Source of the DNA: Cymbidium sinense | Lineage: Eukaryota > Streptophyta > Magnoliopsida > Asparagales > Orchidaceae | Direction of reading: 5' to 3' | DNA length: 64,000 bases | Assembly: GCA_021442155.1 (NCBI GenBank) | Contig: CM038214.1 | Coordinates: forward strand, 142,514,040-142,578,039 | Part shown: positions 36,812 through 48,010 of the stretch, piece after piece | How positions within the stretch are numbered: position 1 is the stretch's first letter | Layout of the letters: the number at the start of each line of letters is the position of its first letter | Program-made: the position numbers and the translations under genes | The notes under the pieces: generated by a model | The model's database searches: none | The model's input: only the letters and a program-made list of their open reading frames with translations | Told to the model about the DNA's origin: nothing

Positions 36812-39800
36812 TTATTTAGGTAAATTAAGATGATCATAAAGAGTGAGATCTTTTAATTTAGCACCTAGATTAGCTAGAAAATATACAAAGACATTTCCTT
36901 CATGCCAAATGTAAAAAATTTTAAAGCATACTTGAGAGAGCAGTGTTCTAGTATGATAAGGAAGATAGAATAAATCTGCATTCCCCATCTTAGTTGAATT
37001 CAACATGTCAATGAGTAAAAGTGCATCAACTTCAATCCAAATAATGAAGAAATATTTTTTCAAACAAATGTCAATAGCTTTGTTTACAACCTTTAATTTA
37101 GCATAGATAGCAAAACAAGCTTTAAAAGGATAAGCAAAAGCACAAATGACATTACCATCAAAATCCCTAAATATTGCACAATAACCAAATGCATTCTGAG
37201 AGACAGAGCCATCAATATTAATTTTAATAATATTATTATGAGGTTTTATCCAATATATAATCATATCTTCTTTATAGAAGGTGATCTCATGTAGGTAAAG
37301 ATCCAATTTTTTTGCCACAAATTTGCAACCTATAAAATGTGTGTTACTAATTAAATTAACATTAAATATAGCATGAATTTATTGCTGTGGTTCTAGCAAT
37401 AACCCTTTTATGATTTATAGGAATACCACGATATTTAGCATCATTTCTATCCATCCATATGAACCAAATAAAAGTAATGGCAATTAAAACTTTGATATGA
37501 CCTTTCATAATTTTGTGGAAACAAGCTTCAAGAAGTTGATATAAAGAAAGAAAGCCATGGATATGGTTAGTATTAAAAAATCATACCAAACCCATAATTT
37601 GGAGCCAATAGCACTATTGACAAAACATGATTAACATTTTGAAATGAAAACAACAATAACATTTGGAAGGCAAATGAAATTTTTTATCCCAAAGCAAGGA
37701 ATCAACAGGAATGAAGTTTTTTAGAATTTTCCAAGCAAGGATCGAATAAGAGATAGGGATTATATCATTCCAATGTTTAATAAATACATTAGAAGAAATA
37801 TCAGCTTCTCTAATATAATTCCAAGCCCCTTTAAGAATAAAATTACCATTATAAGATAGCTTAAAAAGAATTTGATCAGGCTTGTTGGAAAAGATAGGAA
37901 TATCACTAAATTTATGAAAAAGAGAGATAGGAATAAATTTGTTAAGTTTACTATCATTCCACTTGTTATTAAGCCAAAAGGAGTTAACTTTAGTAGCAGC
38001 AGTAGAACGGGTAGATAAAAATGAATAAATAGAACCACCGCCAATCCAGTTATCTTGCCAAAAGAAAGAAGATCCCAAATTTATACCCTAAGATATCAAA
38101 GATTCAACCTCCCATTTAATGGAGAAAAGCATTTTCAAAACTTGGGAGTCACCAACTTTATAAGTACAGATTAGAGGGTGCTTACCCTGGTAGTATTTAG
38201 CTATCATAAAATTAACCCAAAATTTTATCTTTTTTCTAAAATTCCACCAGAGTTTATGGGAGAAGGCAGTAACAGCTTCACTAATAGGTTTGCAGCCAAG
38301 TCCACCTTCACCCAGAGGGCGACAACATTTAAGCCAAGAAGTCCAATGCATCCTTTTACTGAATTATTTGCACCCCAAAAAAATTTATTAAGGAGATGAT
38401 CAATTCTATTTAAGAGAGAATTAGTAGGGATAATGGTTTGAATAAGATATAAAGGCATCAAATTAAGAGTACTCCTAAAAAAGTAAGCTTGTCAACAAAT
38501 GAAAGTAAGCGAAGTTCCCACATTGAAATTTTATTATAAATTTTTTGGATAAGCTCATAAAAAATATAGGATCTTTTTTTACCTTTGAATAAAGGAGCAC
38601 CCAGATATTTAATAGGGAGTTGTTGGTGTTTAAAGTTAGTGATTCTCAAGATATGATTGATTTTATTATTAGACATTTTAAAGGAAGTAATAAAGTAGCT
38701 CTTGCTTTCATTAATAGATAGACCACTTTCTCTACCAAAATTATTTAAAAATTTCTTAAGTCTTCTAAATGAGAAGATGCATTTAAAAGATAATGAAATC
38801 ATCGAAAGCTAAGATGAGAAAGGATACCAAGAGTTCTAAAGTACATGCTAGGATTGTTATTGAATAAATCATTTAAACTCATAAAAGGTATTCCACGTAA
38901 TAATAAACAAAGAAGGGGACAAATGACCTCCTTATCTCAATCCAAAATGAAAAAGGGAAGAAAGCCTAAAGCTTCACCATTACGAAGAATAGAAAACTTG
39001 ACATTATTAATATAGTTTTTAATAAGGTTAATTAAATTATTAAAAAAACAAAAATAAATGCAAGATATTTAAATGGTAATCCTAACAGATATTATCAAAG
39101 GCTTTTGAAATATCTAATTTAAAAAGATGTTACCACCTCTAGTTGGAACATCCAAATCATGAATAAGCTATTGAGCAAGTAGAATGGTATCAAATATAGA
39201 TCTCCCTCTAACAAAACCATTTTGGTTAAGAAAGTTAATTTTTTGAAGTAAAGGACTAAGTCTATTAGTAAGAATTTTAGAAATCAATTTTTTAAAGAAA
39301 GTGCAAAGACTAATAGGTCTGAAATCACTCCAAGAATCTAGGTTATCTTTTTTAGGTATGAGAATAATGGAAGTGCTTGAAAAATATTTAAGGAGAGGAT
39401 TACCAATAAAAAAATCAATAATAGAATCGATTAAGTCATGCTTAATAATAAACCAACAATTTGAAAAAATTGAGTCGTATAACCCTCCAGACTAGCAAGG
39501 AAATCAAATTTCATGCTATTGAGAACTTTACCAATCTCATCAATTGTAATAATAGAGGGGATTAAATGTGAATTAGAAAAAGCTTCATAAGAGTGGCTTT
39601 TATTAAGTATATTTCTAAAGTGGTTAATAACATATCTTTAATAACATTAATATCGCTTATCCAATCTCCAATATCATTTTTCATTTTTGGATATAATTTA
39701 AAGCTCTCTTTTTATTAAATAAATCATGAAAATACATGGTATTCTTGTCCCCATCAGTAATATGTTTTCTAACAGCTTTTTTCTACCAACAGGTCTCTTC

Positions 39801-40800
39801 CATATTCTAATAATTAACAAGTTTATCTTTAGCTTCATTTAAATCCTTAAGCTTAGAAGAGTGAGTCAAAACATCATTTTCAAGATCACAAACCAAAAGT
39901 CCCATGTTTTTTATATTAGCAAAAAGATTTTTAAAATAATGTTTGTTCCACCAAAGTAGATTTTGTTTGAGCTTTTTAAGCTTGACCATAATCTATTCAT
40001 ACCCCTAATCGAATTATCAGAGTGTGAAGGGGTAATCCAATTAATGGCCACGACATTAAGAAAATCTAAATACTGAATATACATATTTTGAAATCTAAAA
40101 AAGGGAGAGATTTAATATTTTAGAGTCTTCTTTAACATAAACTAAAGGTGGGGGGCATGATCGATAAAGTTCTACTAAAATGGTCAATGAGGTAAGAGGC
40201 CATTGATTAATCCAATGAGTTGAAAAGAATTCTTCTAAATGTTGCGAGCTTAAAGTTTTGCCAAGTATAATTAGAGCCTTTAAAACTAATGTAAAAAACA
40301 TTACAATCAAGAATCATATTAGAAAATTCTTCCATATAATAAATATTAGGAGAACAACCACTCCTTCTTTCTAAAGAATATAGAATAGTGTTAGAATCAC
40401 CCCCAACCTACCAAGGTTTGTTAACAAAAAAAGCAAAACTTCTCAAATTCTCCCAAAGAACATTTCGACCAGCTCTATTGCAAGAAGCATAAATAAAAGA
40501 CCTAGCACAAAAGAGTCACCAAAAGAAATTTGAGCATTGAAAACTTGTTGTTGATCATCTAAAATTAAAACATTTAAGAAGCTATTATAAAAGTACCAAA
40601 TTTTATTATTGATGTTAGAGAAAAATTTACTAAAGGCAATCATTTTAGCAACATGATTGATTTTATCGGCATGTATAAGAGGTTCAATAACAATAAGTAA
40701 AGAGATATTATTATTTTTGCAAAGATTTCTAATACGATTATGAACAGTGAGGGTACCAATCCCTCTAACATTTCAAATAAAAGAATTAAACATAAATAAA
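36812..40800 (-). pseudogene. LINE B ORF2 remnant: endonuclease, RT, zf-RVT, RNase H
   Basis: On the minus strand: endonuclease from about 40790 (NVRGIGT with a TGA at the expected Trp before it, and LLIVIEPLIH with the catalytic Glu); reverse transcriptase at about 39400-38100 (LIPKKDNLDSWSDFRPISLC, NGFVRGRSIFDT, and LSFDDF where a two-base deletion has damaged FADD); zf-RVT at 38078-37614 (FFWQDNWIGGG, LPSKCYCCFH); RNase H in one open frame at 37318-36812 (INIDGSVS, GYCAIFRDFDGNV, WIEVDALLL). In the RNase H the expected A-E-L reads A-K-L (Lys codon 37097-37099), so a catalytic Glu is lost, and the expected Asp near the C terminus reads Tyr. Broken in many places; not functional. Confidence 0.88.
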
Positions 40801-41099
40801 ATTGTTAAAGGAAATTAATGGATAATAATAAAGAGAGATAGAAAGAATAACAAATCCTCTTCTAAGTAGAAAATTGAAACAACACATTATTTATGTGAAG
40901 AGGATCCAAATCTAGTAGATCTGGCAAGAGTAAAAGGTTACATCTTAGAGTTTTTAGTTTTCTTTTTAAGGATAGTTTGGAATTTTCTATTTTCATCCAA
41001 AGTGTCACCATCACATAGACATTGATTAGACATTTTATTAATAGGATATGGATCAGCAATAACACCTCTAATCATAACTTCTCCCTCTTCCAAATCAGC

Positions 41100-42430
41100 A
41101 TTTTGTTAATTAGTGGGATTCGAATGAAGATCAATCTTGGAATTAGGGGAAGGAGAAGAAATTATACCATTCAAAGCACAATTACCAATGTCAGAATTAG
41201 TGTTTTGCTCAAGAATTTCAGCCACATTCAAGTTATCATTTAAATCCCCATTCTCATCAATTAATGCCAATAAAGAAGCAGGAATATACTCATTAGAGAA
41301 TGAATCATCATTTTTTTCAGCATCTTTAAATTTGAAATTAGCCATAATAAGCATATTCTCATGTAAATAAAGGTTGTTGGGCAAACCATCTTTTTCAACA
41401 TTATTAGTACCTTTGTCATGGTCGAAATGAGAATCAGAATCAATAATTTTAGAAACATCAGAAGATTCCAAAAAATCTAACCTAATATCAACATTTAAGT
41501 TATTTTTAGGCACAAAAATAGTTTTATTAACTTTATGAGAAGCTAATTTCGAGTTATGTCGATTAAAAATTTTATTTTTAAGATGCAGGTAAAGAACAAA
41601 ACACTCTAAATTATCATGACCATGTATCTTGCAATGGGAACAGAATACTAAAAAATTTTCAAATTTGACCTTTTATAAATAACCAAACTTTTCAGATCCA
41701 ATCTAGACCTCCTTAGGATTTTTTTTAGATATGTCAAGTTCAACCAGTATACGAGCAACAGATGGACAGGATCTCACAGTAGTCATCTGATCGATTTGGA
41801 GTGGACGATCAAAAAGAGCTCTGATAGCAAATAAAACCTGGCGGGTAGGTTCTCATATTTTGAAGAGCTAACCACACAGGAACAATAGGTGATTCATCCA
41901 TTATAGCAAAAAGGGGAGACCACTTCAACAAATGCATTTGACAATTAAAGACAAAATAAGATCGACACGAGAAAACCCTTAAATAATCCAAAACATTAAT
42001 TAGTTGAATCAAAATATGTCTTAGATCGATCAAGCGAATAGAGAAAGCACCCAAAAGTTTAAGGTTATGAAAAGGGATCAGATCATTTCCACATTCAGAT
42101 GGTGGAACACAAATTTTCCAAACAAAGTAAATTCAAAAGGTTTTGTAAGATTTTTGACATATGATCAAAATACAACATATCTCAAAAGAAGTCAAAATCA
42201 ATTCATCAGTCAGAAGAGGTGGAGCTTTTCCTAAAAATTGTGTCCATAAAGGATTTAATAGCAAAAATTGCATTGGGTTCAAGAATCCCCAAAAAATTAG
42301 ATGCCCTAGCCGGATCATTCGAATTGGGAGTTGTAATCTGTGGGTTCGATTTTACTGTATCCATATTAAGAAGAGACATATCATGTGAGCCGCAAAAAAT
42401 TCAAAATGATCCAAAAAATGGTTGACGATG
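41100..42430 (-). pseudogene. LINE B ORF1 remnant with CCHC zinc knuckle
   Basis: A plausible start is the ATG at about 42387 (MSLLNMDTVKSNPQ), followed by stops. A DUF4283-like segment lies at 42054-41809 (ESPIVPVWLALQNMRTY). At 41642-41601 is a clean zinc knuckle, FCSHCKIHGHDNLEC, with C-x2-C-x4-H-x4-C spacing. A Ser/Asn/Asp-rich tail with an open frame follows (41513-41106, ending in a stop). In an active element this protein would coat the RNA and act as a chaperone. Interrupted between the segments. Confidence 0.8.
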
Positions 42431-42524
42431 ATGAAGGATCCACCAAAAATAGGAGAGGGGGATGCACTGATGAAGGGGAAAATGAAATTGACATAGCGCC
42501 GCAAGAGAGAACTGGGGTTACCAG

Positions 42525-43786
42525 GTTTAGGTTTCTAGAGTCTAGGGTTTGAGGTTTAGTGTTTAGGTTTTAGTTTAGGTTTGAGTTTAGGGTTTAGGTT
42601 TAGGTTTAGGTTTAGTTTTAGGTTTAGGTTTAGGGTTTGGGGTTTAAATTTTTGGTTTAGGTTTAGGACTAAGTTTAGGTTTAGGTTTACATTTAGGTTT
42701 AGGTTTAGGTTTTAGATTTAGGATTAGTTTTAGGTTTTAAGTTTCAGGGTTTAGGATTTTTGACCTTAGTTTTTTAGGTTTTATAATTTAGGGTTAGAGT
42801 TTAGAGTTTAGTGTTTAAGGTTTAGTGTTTAGGCTTTAGGGTTTTGGGTTTTTAGGGTTTAGAGTTTATGGTTTAGAGTTAGCTTAAGGGTTAGGGTTAG
42901 ATTAGGGATTAGGGTTTAGGGTTTAGAGTTTAGGCTTTAGGGTTTAGGGTTTTTAGGATTTAGGGTTTTGGGTTATGGGGCTTAGGGTTTATGGTTTAGG
43001 GTTAGTTTAGGGTTTAAGGTTTATGGTTTAAGATTTAAGGTTTAGTGCTTTTTAGGGTTTAGGGTTTAGGGTTACTTTAGGATTCAGAGTTTAGGATTTA
43101 GTGTTTAGGGTTTAAGTTTTTTAGGTTTTAAATTAAGTAAACTGTAGGTTTAGGTTTATTTAGTTTATTTTATATTTTATTTAGTTTAATTTTATTTTAT
43201 TTAGTTTACTTTATTTATTTTAGTTTAATTTTTTCATTTTAGTTTATCTTTTAGGTTTAGGTTTAGATTTATGTTAATTTTTTAGTTGACTTTTATTTTT
43301 ATTTTATATTTTAGGTTTATGTATATTTTTTTTAGGTTTTGGTTAATGTTTTAATTTTATTTTTTTATGTTTAGGTTCTAGGTTTTTATTTTAGGTTTAT
43401 TTTTAGATTTTATTTTTTAGTTTAGGTTTCCCTTTATTTTTAGTATTTTTTATTTTATTTATTTTATGGTTTAGGTTTAGTTTATTTAAGGCTGAGGTTT
43501 TATTTATTTTAGTTTAGTTTATTTTAGTTTAGGTTTAAGTTTAATTCACTTTATTTATTTTATTTTTAATTTAGGTTTAGCTTTTTTTTTAGTTTAGGGT
43601 TTAGGTTTTATTTTTTATTTATTTTAAGGTTTTATTTTTAAGTTTATTTTTTAGGTTTAAGTTTTTATTTAGTTTTTGTTTTATTTTATTTATGGTTTAT
43701 TTGGTTTTTATTTTATTTAGGTTCTTTATTTTTAGGTTTATTTTATTTTTAAGTTTAGTTTAGGTTTTTATTTATTTTATAGTTTC
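42525..43786 (+). repeat. Telomere-like array, last TTTAGGG-orientation segment
   Basis: 42525-43128 is TTTAGGG/TTTAGG rich, with hexamer runs near 42595-42640. The spacer motif (AAATTAAGTAAACTGTAGG) is at 43129-43150, and TTTTA/TTTAG words follow to 43786. No GRP copy lies between LINE B and the orientation flip. Confidence 0.9.
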
Positions 43787-43907
43787 ATTATCTATTGTAT
43801 TAGCTAGGGGGTTTATCTCCTTAGGACTTTGTAGCTCTTTGAGCATTAGCTTAGAGATTTGTGGGCTTTATACCTTTTCTTTTGGCAATTTTAAATTTAC
43901 AAAAAAA
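43787..43907 (+). mobile_element. Short 5'-truncated L1-family LINE 3' end, plus strand, at the flip point
   Basis: About 120 bases matching the complement of the 3' terminus of copy Xa (6770-6880): a GGGTTTATCTCCT...TAGCTCT...TTAGAGATTTGTG series, then CTTTTGGCAATTTTAAATTTAC and A7. It is the only piece of this family found on the plus strand. It sits within 30 bases of the point where the telomere-like repeats change strand. Confidence 0.72.
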
Positions 43908-43940
43908 TTTTTTTTTTAAAAAAAAAGTAAAACGTGAACC
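43901..43940. other. Orientation flip of the array: A7-T10-A9 followed by the strand switch
   Basis: A7 (43901-43907), T10 (43908-43917) and A9 (43918-43926) precede GTAAAACGT. The T10-A9-GTAAAACGT part resembles the forward-orientation spacer at 13652-13680 (T9, A8, TTAGTAAACCGT). From about 43932 all telomere-like words read CCCTAAA on the plus strand. The change is abrupt. Confidence 0.85.
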
Positions 43941-46066
43941 CTATACCTAAAACCTAAACCCTCAACCCTAAACCCTAAATCTTAAAAACCCTAAACCCTA
44001 AACCCTAAACTCTAAACACTAAACCCTTAAACCTAAACCCTAAACCCTAAACCCTAAACCCTAACCCTAAATCATAGCCTTAAACTCTAAATAAAATAAA
44101 CCAAAAAATAAAATAAATTCAAGAATAAATTAAAACCTAAACCTAAACAATAAACATAAAAATAAACCTTAAAAATAAATAAAAAATAAAACTTATACAA
44201 TAAACTAAAAAAAAAACCTAAACCTAAAATAATAAACCTAAACCTAAACTAAAACAAATAAAACCTAAACTTAAAATAAAATAAACATAAACTAAATAAA
44301 ATAAATAAACTAAAATAAATTTCTAAACTAAAAAATAAAACCTAAAATAATAAAATAAAACCTAAAACCTAAATAAAAAATAAATAAAACAAAAAACTAA
44401 ACTAAGAAATAAAAAATACCTAAATATAAACCAAAATATAAACTAAAATAAAAAACATAAACTAAAATAAATAAATAAAATATAAACTAAAATAAATAAA
44501 AAAATAAAAATAAAAATAAATAAAAAATAAAATATTAAAATATAAAATAAACTAAATAAACTAAACCTATAATTTTTTTAATTTAACAAAACCCTATACC
44601 TCAATCCTAATACCCTAAACTCCCAAGGATCCTAAAAACCCTACCCAAAAAAACCCTACTGGGCCTGCAACTTAAAAACTACCATCTAACCTAAAGCCTC
44701 CCAAAATCAGTCTAATAAACTAACATACCATGGGAAACCTCAGGCCCCTAAACTGTGCCTACCAGGCCCTAAAACCACTAACCCTAAACCCACCCAAAAA
44801 CTTTCCAAACCCCACCAAACCCTAAACCCTACTGAGCCTAAACCTAAAAAATCCTAAATCTAACCTAAATGCTAAGTCAAATAAACAAAAAAAAACTAAA
44901 TAAAAAACTAAACCTAAATAATAAACCAAAAAATAAATAAATAATAGAACTTAAACTGTAAACTAAAAAAAACTAAACCTAAAAGAATAATAAAATAAAC
45001 CTAAACCTAAACTAAAATAAATAAAACCTAAACCTAAACCTAAAATAAATAAAACCTAAACCCTTAACTAAATAAAACAAAATAAACTTGAAATAAATAT
45101 AAACCTAAACTAAATAAAAAAACCTAAAAATAAATCAAAAATAAAAACCTAAAACTTAAGCCTAAAAAAATAAAATAAAAATCTAAACCTAAACCTAAAA
45201 GTAAAAAAAATAAACATAAACCTAAACCTAAACTAACAAATAATTAAAATAAAAACCTAAACTAAAATAAATAAAACAAATAAAATAATCCTAAATCAAA
45301 ATAAAAATAAATAAACTAAAATATTAAATCTAAACCTGGTTTGCTTTTTTAAATATTAAAAATAAAATAAAGATAAAACCATAACCTACCATAAACTAAA
45401 TAACTACTACAATACAACAACCCTACCACTTACCATAAACCAAAGATCCTCTAAACTACATAAATAAGACTAAATCATAAACCCTCGACCTGACCTACCC
45501 AGGCCACAACCTACCCTTACCAACCCTAAAAACCACTAAATCTTAAAACCCTGAGCTAACTCTACTAACCCTCACTAACCCTAAACCACTAAACCCTAAA
45601 CTAAAGGCCAAAATACTGGACCCTAACCCTCCCTGATAGTAAATCTAAACCCAAAACCCTAAACCCAAACCAAATCTTAAACCCTAAACCCAAACCTCAA
45701 AAACCTAAAAACTTAAACCTAAAAATAAAATAAATTAAAAAACCTAAACCTAAATAAAATAAAGAAATAAAAAAACTAAAAACCTAAATTAAAACCTAAA
45801 CTTAAACATAAAAATAAAATAAAATAAAAAATAAATACAACTAAAATAAAATATATAAAAACCTAAACTAAATAAAAAAACCTAAGAATAAAAAAACTAA
45901 ATAAAATAAAAGAAAAATGTAAAATAAAAATAAAATAAACATAAAATAAACCTAAATTAAAATTAAATAAAAACTAAATAAAAACTTAAACATCGAAAGT
46001 AAACCTAAAAATCAAACCTATAAAAAATAAAACCTAATAGACCTAAGCCTAAACCTAAACCCTAAG
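43932..46066 (-). repeat. Inverted telomere-like array (CCCTAAA on the plus strand)
   Basis: Fairly clean CCCTAAA words at 43955-44095; TAAAA/CTAAA words to about 44560; a reversed spacer near 44560-44585; a GC-richer island at 44590-44870 with GGGCCTG and CAGGCCC words; TAAAA words; another reversed spacer near 45335; a C-rich island at 45400-45720; TAAAA words to 46040. Structure mirrors the left arm. The start of GRP copy 11 follows. No coding content. Confidence 0.88.
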
Positions 46067-46507
46067 AATGGGTAGAACCTTGAAGCAAGAACATCTGTCA
46101 ACCAGCTCACTTTAGATGGCGGTGAGGTGGAGAAGCAGGCTAAGTGGTGGGGAATGCTCGGTGAATATGGGCGTGGTGGTGAACATGTGGTTATGGAAGC
46201 AGGAGGCAGGACGGAGGTTATAGCCATGGTGGTGGTGGAGGGAGATATTGGGGAGATGATGGTGGATCCCGATACTTGAGAGGTCGGGGTGGTTCTATTA
46301 GAACTAGAAACGTAAAACGACTCGATTTTACTATGGAACTATGTCTTTATAGTAGTGATGGTTATAATTATCTGGGGTTTTTGATTTGCTCAGAGCGTGC
46401 TCATTTTTTATCTATGCCATCACATGTGTCTTAGAAAACTTGGTGTGTTAGTTGGTTGATGAAATAGAAAAGAAGAAATGTTTAATCTGTATTTGTTCTC
46501 TTTTAAA
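46067..46507 (+). pseudogene. GRP retrocopy 11 (plus strand)
   Basis: CCCTAAG then AATGGGTAG: residue 3 Gln is a TAG stop, as in copy 3. The RRM remnant is shortened and frameshifted. The tail shows GGYSHGGGGGRYWGDDGGSR in one frame, ends in a degenerate R-T-R-N, and is followed by the family 3' UTR ending TTGTTCTCTTTTAAAA. Orientation is opposite to copies 1-10, together with the array. Confidence 0.83.
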
Positions 46508-47282
46508 ACCAAAAAAAATAATAAACTAAAACAACCTGACTAAAACCTAAACCCTGACACTAAACCATAAACCTTAGAACCCTAAACCCTAAACCCTAAA
46601 CCTAATAACCCTAATCCCTAACAAACATAAAACCTAAACCCTAACCATACTTTACCCCAAATCTTAAAACCCTAAACCCTCACAAACCCTAACCCAACCC
46701 AAATGATATAAACTAAACCAAAACTAAATAAAACTTAGAAATAAATAAATAAAAGCTAAACCAATAAAATAAAATAAAATCTATACTAAAACCTAAACAT
46801 AAACTTAAACCTAAAGAAAAATAAAACAAAAATAAAACTAGAAAAATAAATAAAACTAAACTAAACTAAAATAAAACCTCATTAAAATAAAAACTAAAAT
46901 AAAATAAAATAAAATAAACCTAAAATAAAATAAAATAAAACTTAAACCTAAAGAATAAACCTAAAATCAAACCTAAAATAAATAAATAATAAAACTAAAG
47001 CTTAATAAAATCATAAATAAAATAAAATAAAAATCCTAAACTAAACTAAAGTAAATAAAACCTAAACCTAAACCTAAAATAAACTAAACCTAAACCTAAA
47101 TAAAATAAAATCTAAATATAAACATATACCTAAACTAAAAAAAATAAAACCTAAAAGTAAACCTAAAATAAAACCTAAAACCTAAACCTAAAAAAAATAA
47201 AATAAATACCTAAACCTAAACCTTAAAAATTAACTAAAATAAAAAACCTAAACTAAAATAAATAAACCTGAAAGAAATAAAC
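46508..47282 (-). repeat. Inverted telomere-like array
   Basis: CCCTAAA words to about 46710, then TAAAA/CTAAA/CCTAAA words to the microsatellite tail of the RTE element. No coding content. Confidence 0.87.
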
Positions 47283-47296
47283 TAAACAACAATAAT

Positions 47297-47342
<46 letters not shown>

Positions 47343-48010
47343 CCAACACCAACAACAATACAACAACAACAACAAGCCATTATCCCACTAAGTGGTGGGT
47401 ACATGAATCCTTCATCTCCATTGTCTATTGTGTATTAATTTTCATTCAATTCAAGTATGCTTGGTCATTTTTTATACATCTTAACCATGTAGTTTTGGTC
47501 TACCTCTACCTTTCTTAATATAAGAAATTCTAATGCATCTACTCTTCTTGGTTCATTTGATGCTTTATGTGGCCAAACCATCTAAGGTGACTCTCTAATT
47601 TTATCTACCACTAAAGCTACTCCAACTTTTTCTTGACCATACACATTTCACATTTTATCTCTAAGAAAAACTAATCCATGAGCATCCTCATCTCGCAACA
47701 ACTTAGTCTCATGCTTCTATTTTATTGGCCAACATTCTACACCATAAATCATTGCAGGTCTTACTATCATCTTATAAAATTTTTCTTGAAGTTTAACCGG
47801 TACTTTTCTATCACACAAGAAGCTAGATGCATTCCTCCACTTCAACCATCCAACTTGAATTCTACTAATAACATCTCCATTTATTTCACCATCACATTGA
47901 ACAATAGAGCCTAAATATCTAAATCGCTAACTATTTTTAATGACTTGTTCACCTAATAACACAACATTATCTCTATAACTTCTACAACTAAAATTACAAT
48001 CCATAAATAA
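47283..48010 (-). mobile_element. 5'-truncated RTE-clade non-LTR retrotransposon with (TTG)n tail
   Basis: The minus strand encodes the end of an RTE reverse transcriptase ORF. Recognisable pieces in order are FRYLGSIVQCDGEI, VGWLKWRNASSFLCDRKVPV, VRPAMIYGVECWPIK and RWFGH, closing with the plant RTE ending (IHVPTT..WDNGL) and a (TTG)n tail. Stops break the later part. Unlike the L1-family copies its sense strand is the TTTAGGG strand, so it is a separate insertion into the array. Only the last 700 bases or so of the element are present. Confidence 0.88.
47287..47375 (+). repeat. (CAA)n microsatellite, the 3' tail of the RTE element
   Basis: About 25-30 AAC units with a few ACC interruptions. 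It is the complement of the TTG tail usual for plant RTE elements. Confidence 0.93.

Larger units (their letters stand above)
34594..42524 (-). mobile_element. LINE B: nearly full-length L1-clade LINE, decayed
   Basis: About 7.9 kb on the minus strand, with ORF1 at the right, ORF2 in the middle and a 3' UTR of about 2.2 kb at the left. The 3' edge shows the family block GGGAGAATTTTATTATTACC after a short T/A stretch. The 5' edge (GGGGTTACCAGG) meets TTTAGG repeats at about 42524. It is the same family as LINE A: same domain order, and matching blocks at 37380-37510 and 1055-1190. Its sense strand is the CCCTAAA strand of the array. Stops and frameshifts throughout show that it is no longer autonomous. 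Confidence 0.9.

Noticed and set aside
46018..46227. Pro/Ser-rich minus-strand open frame
   Set aside because: It is antisense to GRP copy 11 and partly reads CCTAAA words.
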